NCBI GenBank assembly: GCA_022601195.1
Contig: JAHZIX010000005.1
Location: 202,609 to 266,608 of the forward strand
Reading direction: 5' to 3'
DNA: 64,000 nucleotides
From: Deltaproteobacteria bacterium
Lineage (GTDB): Bacteria; Acidobacteriota; Thermoanaerobaculia; Multivoradales; JAHZIX01
The translations under genes were made by a program, and so were the position numbers. The number at the start of each line of letters is the position of its first letter. Position 1 is the stretch's first letter. The notes under the pieces were generated by a model. That model searched no databases, had not been told where the DNA came from, and saw only the letters and a program-made list of their open reading frames with translations. Below, one piece after another: positions 50,859 through 59,945 of this stretch.

Positions 50859-53810
50859 CTATCTCCACTCACCTTGAAAAATAAAAGCGGACCAAAAATA
50901 GGGAGCCTTCCAGCGAGGCTCCTGGAACATCGAGATCTGCGCCCTTCGCAGTGCTTGAGACGGAGGTGTATCCCCTAAGATCATGAATTCGTAAAACCTT
51001 TTCATTAGCTCTGCCGTGGACTTGTCTTGGACCTCCCAAAGGCTTGACACCACTCGGCTAGCGCCGGCGTGCATGAATCCCCGCGTCAGTCCGATGAGTC
51101 CCTCCCCACGAATTTCTTGGCCGAGAGCGGTTTCACAGGCGCTCAACGTTACAAGGTCGGCATTGAGATTCAGGTTATAAATATCATGGAGCCTCAGGAA
51201 ACCTGTCTTCTCTTTTCCCTGCTGATCAACTAGAGAAAGGACCAGGCCGGATAAATTTGGGTATTGATCATTTGCGATAGCGTGAGTTGCGAAATGAATC
51301 ATCCGGTAGTTTCTTAGGTCGAGGGATGTGACGGTTTCATTGGAAGCGGAAAAATCCAATGCGACGAGACGGTTTGCCTCTGGGATCAGATCAGATATGG
51401 CTTCAGCTTCGAAGCGGGAGAAGCGCAACCGGCGAAAAGGTGAGGTAGGTTGGTTCTTGGCGCGAACCGGGCCACGAAGATCTGCGGCGGTGGCTGAAGC
51501 CTGAGACACCTCAACAGCTACCTTTCCCTTTACGCGGGAGTCTTCCGACGTAAATACAGGATCAGCAAAGATTGCGATCTCTTTTTGATTGTCCAGGCGC
51601 CGAGCTGATTCTTTGCGCAGCAGGAGGAGGGAAGAAGAGGAGGGAAGGTGGATGATTTCGTGCTTCAAGAGCAAAGGGTCCGAACGGCTACTGGAGGGAT
51701 CCGTCAGGACTCCGAAGGGAAGATACTGCAGCATTCCCTCCGCGACGATGACCAGCCGGTGGTTTCCAAGGAGGTTCTTTGCTGGGGCGAGAATGGTTGT
51801 AGAGAGAGCTTCCGCAGCGGCCGAAATTTCACTGTCCGCCTGGCGAATCCGCTGCCTCGTCTCGGTGGGGGACTCGTTATTGGGAGATTGATTGCGGGCA
51901 GTGAGAAGGCGGTAGAGCCGCTCAGCTTCCGCCTCGATCTGCTGCCTGGGGGGAAGTTGAAATCCTTTGACGAAGGTCTCCGAGACGGCCCATAGGTAAC
52001 TTGCTTTTTCGCCGAGGGAGTACTCGAGAAGAATCGTCTCTTCCTCTAGGATTGTCTCCTGAATCTCCTTGGCAGTCAGAGGGGCGGCTTGGGATATCGC
52101 TGCATATCGAGGGTTACGGAACCGTATTCGGGCCTCGTTCTGAGAGTAGTCGTTCTGGAGCGTTCTCAGCTCCTGCTCCAAAGCTCGAACCTGTTCCCCG
52201 GACTCCGACCTCGAGTCCGACCCCAGTAGCACTTGATACTTCTTTTTTTCGATGGAGTTCATCCGCGCCCGAAGGCTGTCTTGTCTCTCGATGAGGGCAG
52301 GGTCGACATCGAGGTCGATTCTTGCGCCTGCTTCTGCCAGTTGGTCCAAGAGGCTGCGGGCTCGAGTCCGTTCCGAGAGTTGTAGAGCTTCCTCGGCAAA
52401 GTGTTCTTTTGGCTGCCTTTGATGGAGAGTCATGAGGAGATGAATGTAGAAGTCGAAGAACCCTTTTCGGGAAGCGAAGAGCGAGGTGCGCAAATCTCGA
52501 GAGGTAACACTCTTCCTTTGGGAGTCGACGATTTCGAGGGCAGCTGCCATGAAGGATCTTGCCTTCGAGAGGTCGCCGATTTCGATATTGGTTGCAGCCA
52601 GGCTTGCTAGCGTGTCTGCTTCGCCGCGAAAGTGACCGCTGGCCCTACGAAGAGCCAGGGCTCGTTGGTAGCTCCCCAAGGCCTTGTCGAATTGCTCGAG
52701 GTCGGTGTACAGGTTGCCGAGCATTTGGTGGGCGAAGGCTTCGATGCGGGGTGCCGGAACTTGCGCGGCCAGGGTCTCGGCCTTGAGAAAGCACTGGAGT
52801 GCTTCCTCGACGCTGCCTTCCTTGAGAAGGACTTCTCCCAGGCCGTTCAAGGTATTGGCCTCGGAACGCTGATCTCCACTTTCTTGGTGGATAGCGAGGG
52901 CTTGTTTCAGGACCTGGCGAGCCCCTTCTTGGTCTCCCAGAGCACTCAAGACGGCTCCGAGATTGGCGAGCCCTCGTGCTTCGCTGCTACGGTCTCCCAG
53001 CTTTCTTTGGGCAGCTAGAGCTTGCCGGTAATGGTCCGCACTTTTTTCCAACTCTCCCAGCTCGTAGTAGATCGTCCCCAGGTTGTTGAGGGCTGCGGCT
53101 TCACCGCTGGGAAAACTTATCTGGGTGAAGAGGGGTTGGAGGGCGAGGTAACCTTCGATGGCTTCTTGATTCTTTCCTAGGAGCTCGTTGGCAGCTGCCA
53201 TGTTGAGATGAATTCTGGCTTGAAGCTCGGAGGGGGCTAGATCTGCCACGAGGTGCTCGGCCCGTTCCAGGTAAGGCAGAGCCTGCTGAGGCTGCTTGAG
53301 CCAGAGAAGCGATTCGCTAACCCGTTCGAGGGCGGATCCTTCGAGAGCTTCGTCACCGGTTCGTTGAGCCACCTCGAGACCTAGCTGGTGGCTTTCCAGG
53401 GCTTTCTGAATCTCCCCGAGGAAGAGGTAGATATCTCCTACTTTCAAGAGAGCTGTAGCTTCCCCTCGCGGGTCTCTGGCTGAGGCGTATAGCTCAGCGG
53501 CCTGCTGGCAAAGCTCGACGGCCTTCCTTCTGCCGGCGGCAGTTCCGGCCTCAGCAGCCAATTCCCCCTGTCGGAGCAGCTCTTGGGCCGCCGCTGAGGG
53601 GGCGGCAGATGGACTGGCAGATGGGCTAGGCGGTGGATTGAGGAGCGGATCGGGTCGATTCGGTATTTGAGGGGAGTCTGGTGCCGGTGGCGTCTTGGCT
53701 ACGTCGGAGACCGGGGACGGGGCCTCGGCAGTCCAGCCCATGGCCATAGTCCGTACTCCAAGGAGGAACACGGCTACCAGGAAAAGAAGGCTGCGTGGGA
53801 GGGAGGTCAT
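50859..53810 (-). CDS. Exported TPR-CHAT caspase-like protease homologue
   Basis: From ATG 53810 the protein has 983 residues. A signal peptide or membrane anchor (SLLFLVAVFLLGVRTMAMG) precedes a Pro/Ser/Ala-rich linker (to about residue 75). Some eight TPR units follow (about 75-440), then a helical spacer and the C-terminal CHAT domain. Its dyad is intact: His843 in MIHFATHA and Cys892 in TLSACETALG. CHAT domains are caspase-related cysteine peptidases. Export distinguishes it from the cytoplasmic Craspase-type CHAT protein. No prey or activator is known. It heads a minus-strand operon with the Thr-rich and TPR-glycosyltransferase genes, facing a sigma/anti-sigma pair. Confidence 0.93.
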   Translation of the reverse strand: MTSLPRSLLFLVAVFLLGVRTMAMGWTAEAPSPVSDVAKTPPAPDSPQIPNRPDPLLNPPPSPSASPSAAPSAAAQELLRQGELAAEAGTAAGRRKAVELCQQAAELYASARDPRGEATALLKVGDIYLFLGEIQKALESHQLGLEVAQRTGDEALEGSALERVSESLLWLKQPQQALPYLERAEHLVADLAPSELQARIHLNMAAANELLGKNQEAIEGYLALQPLFTQISFPSGEAAALNNLGTIYYELGELEKSADHYRQALAAQRKLGDRSSEARGLANLGAVLSALGDQEGARQVLKQALAIHQESGDQRSEANTLNGLGEVLLKEGSVEEALQCFLKAETLAAQVPAPRIEAFAHQMLGNLYTDLEQFDKALGSYQRALALRRASGHFRGEADTLASLAATNIEIGDLSKARSFMAAALEIVDSQRKSVTSRDLRTSLFASRKGFFDFYIHLLMTLHQRQPKEHFAEEALQLSERTRARSLLDQLAEAGARIDLDVDPALIERQDSLRARMNSIEKKKYQVLLGSDSRSESGEQVRALEQELRTLQNDYSQNEARIRFRNPRYAAISQAAPLTAKEIQETILEEETILLEYSLGEKASYLWAVSETFVKGFQLPPRQQIEAEAERLYRLLTARNQSPNNESPTETRQRIRQADSEISAAAEALSTTILAPAKNLLGNHRLVIVAEGMLQYLPFGVLTDPSSSRSDPLLLKHEIIHLPSSSSLLLLRKESARRLDNQKEIAIFADPVFTSEDSRVKGKVAVEVSQASATAADLRGPVRAKNQPTSPFRRLRFSRFEAEAISDLIPEANRLVALDFSASNETVTSLDLRNYRMIHFATHAIANDQYPNLSGLVLSLVDQQGKEKTGFLRLHDIYNLNLNADLVTLSACETALGQEIRGEGLIGLTRGFMHAGASRVVSSLWEVQDKSTAELMKRFYEFMILGDTPPSQALRRAQISMFQEPRWKAPYFWSAFIFQGEWR

Positions 53811-53983
53811 CGGGTCCTTTCGTCCCAGCAGGAAAGGCAAAGTCTAGGTTGCACTCTGAGTTGGCTTCGGTCAAGTATATACGACATTATCGCGGTCGTT
53901 GGATGGGATTTCGAGGCTGAAATTGGAATCGGAGACCTCGGCAGTAGGACCCTAAGTGCCATGAGGAATTCCTTGGAGGGGCG

Positions 53984-55153
53984 TTGAAAGTGTACCTTGT
54001 TCTCCCCTTGGGGGCATTTCATGGATGGGGCGTCTGTGGTCGCAATCTGCTGCGGGAACTGGCGGGGCAGGTCGCCGTCACTCATTTGTGGCCCGACGGA
54101 GATCTTGGAGGAGGCTTCGACGATCTCGAGGCAGCTTATCTTCGCAGGTTCGCGATGTCCTCAGAGGAACGGCGGCGGACCCTGGCAGACCCGGGGGTAG
54201 CGGTGCCAGGGTCCGTCCTCCAGAGCATTCGCGATCACACGATGCTCCCCGGTGGCCCCTACCTCCGCGGCTCTCAAACCGTGGGTTATACCTTCTTCGA
54301 ACGGGATGTTCTTCCCGAGAGCGCCCGGCGAGTGGTGACCGATCATTATGATCTGGTGGTAGCTGGCTCCACCTGGTGTGAGGAGATTCTTCAGCGCCAC
54401 GGAATCCCTCGGACCGCGACGATTCTTCAAGGAATCGACCCCCAGCTATTCAATCCAGCCGCCGGTGAGAAGCAGATCTTCCGGGACTCCTTCGTCGTCT
54501 TTTCCGGTGGCAAACTCAGCCTTCGCAAGGGACACGACATCGTCATTCGAGCCATCAAGGCGCTCCAGGATCGGCACCGGGACGTGCTGTTTGTCCATGC
54601 TTGGTTCAATCCCTGGCCGGCGACCATGCAGGGGCTTACCGGCTCACCCCATATACGCTGTGACCTGTCGGGAGAAGACCATCTAGAGATCACCGGCAAC
54701 CTGCTCGCTGCCAACGGCGTGGACTTGGACAGAGTCATCTCGGTGCCGGCGCGGTCAAATGCCCTCATGGCGAAGATTTACAAGAACACCGACCTAGGTC
54801 TCTTTCCAAATCGCTGCGAGGGAGGCACCAATCTGGTGCTGATGGAGTACATGGCTTGCGGGAAGCCCGTCATCGCGTCCCTCGGTAGTGGCCACAGAGA
54901 CATCCTCAGCTGCGAGAACTCTCGCCCCATAAAGACCCTTGGCGTGGCGGAGATTCGTCATGAAGGGGGGCTGGTAACCCGATGGGACGAACCAGACCTG
55001 GATGAAACGGTAGAGCATCTGGAGTGGGCGTATCAGAATCGTGATCAGCTCCTGCCTCTGGGAGAGCGGGCAGCGGCGGATCTATCGAAGCTCACCTGGC
55101 GCCGGGCGGCGGGCGCTTGGCTCAAGTTGTTGGGCCGGGATGGCTCTGAATAG
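53984..55153 (+). CDS. GT4-family glycosyltransferase
   Basis: The start is TTG 53984 with GGAGGGG before it. The 389-residue protein has the two-Rossmann GT-B layout. It contains GIDPQLFNP at about residue 150, GGKLSLRKGHDIVIRAI as the nucleotide-sugar-binding segment, and EGGTNLVLMEYMACGKPVIAS near residue 280, where the first Glu and the EYMACGKP block are the diagnostic GT4 (glycosyltransferase group 1) motif. It probably transfers a sugar from a nucleotide donor onto a lipid or glycan acceptor in the cytoplasm. It diverges from the CHAT gene and precedes the sigma factor gene. Confidence 0.92.
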   Translation: MKVYLVLPLGAFHGWGVCGRNLLRELAGQVAVTHLWPDGDLGGGFDDLEAAYLRRFAMSSEERRRTLADPGVAVPGSVLQSIRDHTMLPGGPYLRGSQTVGYTFFERDVLPESARRVVTDHYDLVVAGSTWCEEILQRHGIPRTATILQGIDPQLFNPAAGEKQIFRDSFVVFSGGKLSLRKGHDIVIRAIKALQDRHRDVLFVHAWFNPWPATMQGLTGSPHIRCDLSGEDHLEITGNLLAANGVDLDRVISVPARSNALMAKIYKNTDLGLFPNRCEGGTNLVLMEYMACGKPVIASLGSGHRDILSCENSRPIKTLGVAEIRHEGGLVTRWDEPDLDETVEHLEWAYQNRDQLLPLGERAAADLSKLTWRRAAGAWLKLLGRDGSE

Positions 55154-55336
55154 GGTCAGATTTTCCCTAAGTAAGAGCTCGTTTTCGGGTTCTGCTCTGG
55201 GTTGATTTGGACTTCAATTTACAACTTTGTGAAAGACTGCCCTCCCCAGTTCCTCGCTCTTGATATAGCATCAGCTCTCTGCATCCAACTTCGAGGTTCG
55301 CCGGAGTCCTTCGAAGGGTGGAGCGATAAGGGTGAC

Positions 55337-55912
55337 ATGCCTCCGAAAACGACCTTTCTGGACAGCGAGGCCTTCGGGGCCCTACTAGATTTCCTAGATG
55401 CCGACCGTGAGGCCGCTGGAGATAAGTTCCAGTCCCTCCGCCGCCGTTTGGTGAAGCTCTTCGAGGTTCGCGGGGCTCGCTTTCCCGAGGACTTGGCGGA
55501 CGAAACCATCTCCAGGGTCGCCGGGAAAGTGGGGAAGGGGCTGAAGATCGAGGCCCAGGATCCCTTCCGCTATTTCTGCGGTGTTGCCTTCTTGGTATTC
55601 AAAGAGGTAACTCGGGGCAGGAGCCGCGAGCTCGCTGCCATGGAGGATCTGCGCTTCCACCCGGCACAGGAGCTAGCGGAAGCGGATGAGAGGCTGCCCC
55701 ATCTCCAACGCTGTTTAGAGAATCTTCCCAAGGACAATCATCAACTCATCTTGAGCTACCACCAGGGTGAGAAGGGAGAACGTATCTCCAATCGTCGCCG
55801 CCTCGCCGACGCCCTGGGGGTCACCGCTACGGCTCTCCGGATCCGAGCTCATCGAATTCGCTTGGCCCTCGAATCCTGCGTCGAACAAGGGTTGTCGGCG
55901 GATTCTGCCTGA
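55337..55912 (+). CDS. ECF-like sigma-70 family factor
   Basis: The start at ATG 55337 (MPPKTTFLDSEAF) is preferred, since the longer frame from 55202 begins with non-typical text. The 191-residue protein has a region-2-like helical part (FPEDLADETISRVAGKV, FRYFCGVAFLVFKEVTR) and a region-4 helix-turn-helix (LPKDNHQLILSYH, ALGVTATALRIRAHRIRLALESCV). It is of the subtype found beside anti-sigma factors with an N-terminal EE-rich region in Acidobacteriota. It likely drives its own and neighbouring promoters. The anti-sigma gene follows 69 bases downstream. Confidence 0.82.
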   Translation: MPPKTTFLDSEAFGALLDFLDADREAAGDKFQSLRRRLVKLFEVRGARFPEDLADETISRVAGKVGKGLKIEAQDPFRYFCGVAFLVFKEVTRGRSRELAAMEDLRFHPAQELAEADERLPHLQRCLENLPKDNHQLILSYHQGEKGERISNRRRLADALGVTATALRIRAHRIRLALESCVEQGLSADSA

Positions 55913-55981
55913 ATAAATGCGAGACGCGATGAAACGTTCTCCCGTTTTGCTTCACTCCTGTTTGATTGAGGATTAGAAGAT

Positions 55982-56977
55982 ATGAAACATCCCCATGAAA
56001 ACCAAGGAGATCAGCAAATGGTTCTATACCTTTTGGGCAACCTGGCGGAGGCGGACCAGGAGAGCCTGGAAGAGACCTTGCTGGTCGACGAAGAAGCCTT
56101 CGCAAGGCTCGAGGCGGTAGAAGACGATCTGATCGACGCCTACGCCCGAGGTGAGCTCTCCAAAACGGATCAGCAGCGTTTCCGACAGCGTTTTCTGACC
56201 ACCCAGGGACGGAGGCAACGGGTAGCCTTTGGCCGGGCGCTGGCTACGGAGATGAGTCCCAAGGAATCCTCGAAAGAGGAATCTACGGAGGCTGCGGTTC
56301 CACGGCCAGCTTCTCGAGGCTGGGCGCTACGTTTGGCCGTGGCGGCCAATATTCTCTTGGCCTTGGGTCTCGCTTGGTTGGCAGCCCAAACCCTGAATCT
56401 CAAGGGGCAGGTGCGAGAGCTCGCGTCTCAGCGGCTCGATGCCATGGAGGGTAGGGAAAGTCTCTCCGATCAGGCCCAGGACCTATCGCGACGGCTCGCT
56501 GAAGGGCAGGAGCGAGCTGTCGAGCTCGATCAAATGGTCAAAACTCAGGCCGAGGAGTTGACTCGCAAGGGCGAGCAGATTGCTGCCTTGCAGGGAGACT
56601 TAGCCCGCCGAACCTCGACGAGAAGCTCGGCCCAACCGCTAGTGGCTTCGATCCTGCTGTCTATCGGAGTCCGGTCCGAAGGGGGCTCCGCGCAACTGGA
56701 AATTCCTGCCGCCGCCGACCAGGTGGAGCTGCAGGTGGACCTGGAAGGGGATGACGCCTACGATGATTTTCGCGTCACCCTACGCACCGGCGCTGGAGCC
56801 CAGGTTTGGGGCCGCAAGGGGGTCGAAGCCGTGGCCACGGAGTGGGGCTCCGAGTTGCTGCTGAAGCTACCGGCAGAGCTGTTGAAGCCAGGTCGCTATG
56901 AGCTGGCAGTAGAGGGGCTCGCAGCCAGTGGCGACGTCTTGCCGGTCGGCTTCTACGGTTTCAGTGTGGTCCGCTAG
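55982..56977 (+). CDS. Membrane anti-sigma factor-like protein with coiled coil
   Basis: The 331-residue protein begins with a short acidic region containing QQMVLYLLGNLAEADQESLEETLLVDEEAFARLEAVEDDLIDAYARGEL, which is the usual N-terminal segment of these anti-sigma-type proteins (it binds the sigma factor; no ZAS Cys-His motif here). A single membrane segment follows (LAVAANILLALGLAWLAAQ, about residues 120-140), then a coiled coil of about 70 residues, then a beta domain outside. The layout of cytoplasmic binding part, one helix, and outer sensor fits transmembrane control of the upstream sigma factor. Its 3' end overlaps the convergent kinase-like gene by 17 bases. Confidence 0.8.
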   Translation: MKHPHENQGDQQMVLYLLGNLAEADQESLEETLLVDEEAFARLEAVEDDLIDAYARGELSKTDQQRFRQRFLTTQGRRQRVAFGRALATEMSPKESSKEESTEAAVPRPASRGWALRLAVAANILLALGLAWLAAQTLNLKGQVRELASQRLDAMEGRESLSDQAQDLSRRLAEGQERAVELDQMVKTQAEELTRKGEQIAALQGDLARRTSTRSSAQPLVASILLSIGVRSEGGSAQLEIPAAADQVELQVDLEGDDAYDDFRVTLRTGAGAQVWGRKGVEAVATEWGSELLLKLPAELLKPGRYELAVEGLAASGDVLPVGFYGFSVVR

Positions 56978-59945
56978 GAGGAGTTTCGGAGGGGAGGGGA
57001 GAGGCTAAGGCTCGGAACTTGGCGGCGTCTTTCTCCCGACCCCAGCTCTCGTACAGCGAAACCAGTCTCATTCGAGCTTCTTCAGTCGGTTCGGCGGTTT
57101 TCCCACGCGCATCCTCTAATGCCTGATAGCTCCTCAGAAGGAGGGGCTCGGCTTCCAGGTAGCGTTCCTGGGCCAGGAGGCATCCTCCCAGAGTGCTTTC
57201 GGCAAAGGCGGTACGCCAAGGATGGTCCGGCAGACCAGATCGGTAGATGGCAAGGGCCTGGCGAAGGAGAGCCTCTGCTTGACCTACCTTCCCCCGCAGG
57301 AGCAGGACCTGTCCCAAGTTGGTCAAGTTGGTGGCGACGTTGGGATGATCTTCACCGAGAGATCGGCGGTAAATTCCGAGGGCCTGTTGGAAGAGCTCCT
57401 CGGCACCGTCCAGGTTACCGCTGTTCTGTTCTAGAACCGCCAGGTTGTTGAGACCTGCGGCGACCTCCGGATGCTCCTCCCCGAGGAGCTTTTTCTTTTG
57501 GCTGAGGGCTTCGAGAAAGAGCTCCCGGGAGCCTTCGAGATCTCCTCGGTGGAAGAGGAAGACGGCAAGGTTGTTGAGGCTAACGGCGAGCTCCGGGTGG
57601 GGAGCCTCGAGGAGCCGCTGCTGGGTGCTCAGAGCTTCTCGCAGCAATGGCTCGGCGGCAGAATCGTCTCCTTGGGCTTCCAGGACCGTAGCCAGGTTCT
57701 GTAGGTTGGCAGCCAGGGTTCGGGGTTTGGCACCGGCGCGGCGGTTCATCGTCAAGGCCTGTCGAAACAGACCTTCCGCCCGGTCCAGACGGCCCTGGTG
57801 CTGGTGCAACAAGGCCAAGTCACTCAGAGTTGCTGCCACCTCCGGGTGCTCCTGCCCCAAGAGCAGCCGCCGAAGCTCGAGAGTTTGCTGGAAGGACTGC
57901 TCGGCCTGGTCAAAATTTCCTCGAGCCAACTGGAGGCGAGCCAGTTCGTGAAGGCTATTGGCGACTTCCGGATCCATCTCTCCAAGATTTGCTCGAGCTC
58001 GTTCATGAGCGCCTTCGAGAAGCGGCTCGGCTGAGTCGAAGAGGCCCAGCCGATTGTAGATCCGCCCCATGAGAGTCATCAGGGGCACTTGGATTTCGGG
58101 CTGTTCCCGGAGCTCCGACTCGATACGAGTCGCACCCAGGTCGAGAACCTCCCGCGCGGTGAGCTCGGTACCCCGGGAGCGATCCGGGTCGGAAACCTCG
58201 AAGAGATCGACCAGAAACGCCGAGACACTGCGGGCCGTTTGTGCTTCTCGATTGGCCCTCTCCGCCTCTTCGTGGGCACGCTGAAACTGCACCCCGAGAA
58301 TCGCCGCGAAGAGAGTCACCAGAGTCACCATGGCCATCGACCAGCGCCATCTTCGTCGGGATTTGGACAGGGCATCGCGGGCCTCTTCCGCCTCCGATCT
58401 GGTGCTCTCTTCCTGGTCCCGTTCCGCCTGCCGTTGATCCAGCTGGCGAAGCCTCGTAGCGATCTCGAAGGCACTCTCCGGGCGGCGCTGGGGTTCGCCA
58501 TCGACGCAGTAAGCGATGTCCTCGCTGAGCAGAGGCGGGTCGACATCTCGGCGCCAACCGGTAGCGAGGGCGCGAGAGAAATCTCCCACCGTCATTTGGT
58601 AGAGCAGGACCCCGAGAGAGTAGATGTCGGCTCTGGCATCCGGCGCCTTGCCTTCCAGCACCTCGGGAGCCAGATAGAAGGTACCAGCAGTATGGTGAGA
58701 GGGCCCCTGAGGTGACGCCAAGGAGCTTCGAGGAAGGTCTCTCGCGAGCTGAAAGTCCGTCAGTCGCGCCTGTAGCCCTCCTTGGGTGGAACGATCGATG
58801 AGAATGTGAAGAGGTTGTAGATCTTGGTGAAGCACTCCCACGGAATGGGCGGCGGCGAGGCCCTCTGCGACCTGGGCAACCAACTCCAAACGTTGCTCCA
58901 AGGAAACTTTCTGGAGCCCCCCCTGAGCCCGTGCCCAATCCAGTAGATGACCGCTGGAAGCGTACTCCACCTCGAGGAAGAAGGGCGCTTCCTCCAGGCT
59001 CCAATCCAGAACCCGGGCGATGTCTTCCCGTTCGCCGAGGCCTTCTTTTAGCAGCCGAAATAGTGCCAGCTCCCCCTGCAGTGCCCGGAGACGCTCGGCG
59101 TCGTAGCAGAATTTGAAAACCCGTTGCGCGCCATCCTCGGCACGGCTGGCAAGCCAGGATTCTCCAAAAGAGGTATCTCCGAGCTTGGACTGCAGGAACC
59201 AGTGGGGGCGTCCGGGAATCTCTAGGCCGGGAGCTGGCCTCCAGCCGAGGGTTTTCTCTTGATCTTGATCGATCTCCCGATGAGCTTTGGCTGAGTCCGG
59301 TGGTGCCGTCAGAGGCGCAACACCTTCTACGCCGACCTCGAAGATTTCCATGGGGTCTGCCACGCCCTGAAACCGGTAGGGGCCGTGGGCCAGCCAACGC
59401 AGATGAAGGTCCGCGTCCCTGGCATCTGTGCCAGGCATTGGGGAGATCCTGGGAGAGGCCATTGGGGTGACGTGCCGCGAAAGGTCAAAAGCGGCCGCTG
59501 TCAGCAAGGTCTGGCGGCCGCAGGCCAAAGTCAGCAACCGAGCAGCCACCGGTTTCGCGAGGCCCTCCACTTCGATGGGTTTGGCACCGAGAGCGATGTC
59601 CTGGGCTGAGTTTTCTCGCAGCAGAACTTCTCCCAAGTGAACCGCGGCCCTTGCCGAAAGCTCGGTGCCGATGCGTTCGGAGATTTCTGCCAAACCCCGA
59701 TGGTAGGCGAGAGCGAAGCTCACCGCCGTGATGGGGCGATCGAAGAGCAATAGAAAGCCGTCGCTTTTGTCGATCTCTCGACCCTCGTAGCGACGTACCA
59801 GATCCCGAGCCATGCGTTCGTGCAAAGTGAAGACACGATTCCCCTCCAGATCACCCAATCGTTCGAGGAGAGAGGTGCTGTCCACCAGATCGACCAGGAC
59901 CAAGGTCTTGAGGACCGGTGCGAGTGCTGAGGGAGGGGAGCTCAC
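56961..59945 (-). CDS. Cyclase-homology domain, degenerate protein kinase, TPR signalling protein
   Basis: The 994-residue protein starts with a class III nucleotide-cyclase homology domain that keeps the two metal Asp (Asp19 in LVDLVDST, Asp62 in KSDG). A protein-kinase-like domain follows (about 250-530) with VAIK-type Lys in VFKFCYD, but the catalytic loop reads HQDLQPLH (373-380) instead of HRDLKPxN, and DFG is DFQ (397-399). The general base Asp375 is kept, the Lys, Asn and Gly are lost, so it may be a pseudokinase or unusual. One membrane segment (about 560) and some ten TPR units complete it. The start ATG overlaps the stop of the permease gene (ATGA), so the two are translationally coupled. 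Confidence 0.88.
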   Translation of the reverse strand: MSSPPSALAPVLKTLVLVDLVDSTSLLERLGDLEGNRVFTLHERMARDLVRRYEGREIDKSDGFLLLFDRPITAVSFALAYHRGLAEISERIGTELSARAAVHLGEVLLRENSAQDIALGAKPIEVEGLAKPVAARLLTLACGRQTLLTAAAFDLSRHVTPMASPRISPMPGTDARDADLHLRWLAHGPYRFQGVADPMEIFEVGVEGVAPLTAPPDSAKAHREIDQDQEKTLGWRPAPGLEIPGRPHWFLQSKLGDTSFGESWLASRAEDGAQRVFKFCYDAERLRALQGELALFRLLKEGLGEREDIARVLDWSLEEAPFFLEVEYASSGHLLDWARAQGGLQKVSLEQRLELVAQVAEGLAAAHSVGVLHQDLQPLHILIDRSTQGGLQARLTDFQLARDLPRSSLASPQGPSHHTAGTFYLAPEVLEGKAPDARADIYSLGVLLYQMTVGDFSRALATGWRRDVDPPLLSEDIAYCVDGEPQRRPESAFEIATRLRQLDQRQAERDQEESTRSEAEEARDALSKSRRRWRWSMAMVTLVTLFAAILGVQFQRAHEEAERANREAQTARSVSAFLVDLFEVSDPDRSRGTELTAREVLDLGATRIESELREQPEIQVPLMTLMGRIYNRLGLFDSAEPLLEGAHERARANLGEMDPEVANSLHELARLQLARGNFDQAEQSFQQTLELRRLLLGQEHPEVAATLSDLALLHQHQGRLDRAEGLFRQALTMNRRAGAKPRTLAANLQNLATVLEAQGDDSAAEPLLREALSTQQRLLEAPHPELAVSLNNLAVFLFHRGDLEGSRELFLEALSQKKKLLGEEHPEVAAGLNNLAVLEQNSGNLDGAEELFQQALGIYRRSLGEDHPNVATNLTNLGQVLLLRGKVGQAEALLRQALAIYRSGLPDHPWRTAFAESTLGGCLLAQERYLEAEPLLLRSYQALEDARGKTAEPTEEARMRLVSLYESWGREKDAAKFRALASPLPSETPPSGPH

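Noticed and set aside
50859..53810. Craspase-type (type III-E CRISPR) CHAT protease
   Set aside because: The protein has an N-terminal export signal and no Cas7-11 or other cas gene lies in the window.
58003..59397. 464-residue open frame on the minus strand
   Set aside because: It overlaps the kinase/TPR gene in a shifted frame, is Arg/Pro/Gly-rich with no domain, and is a shadow of the real gene.
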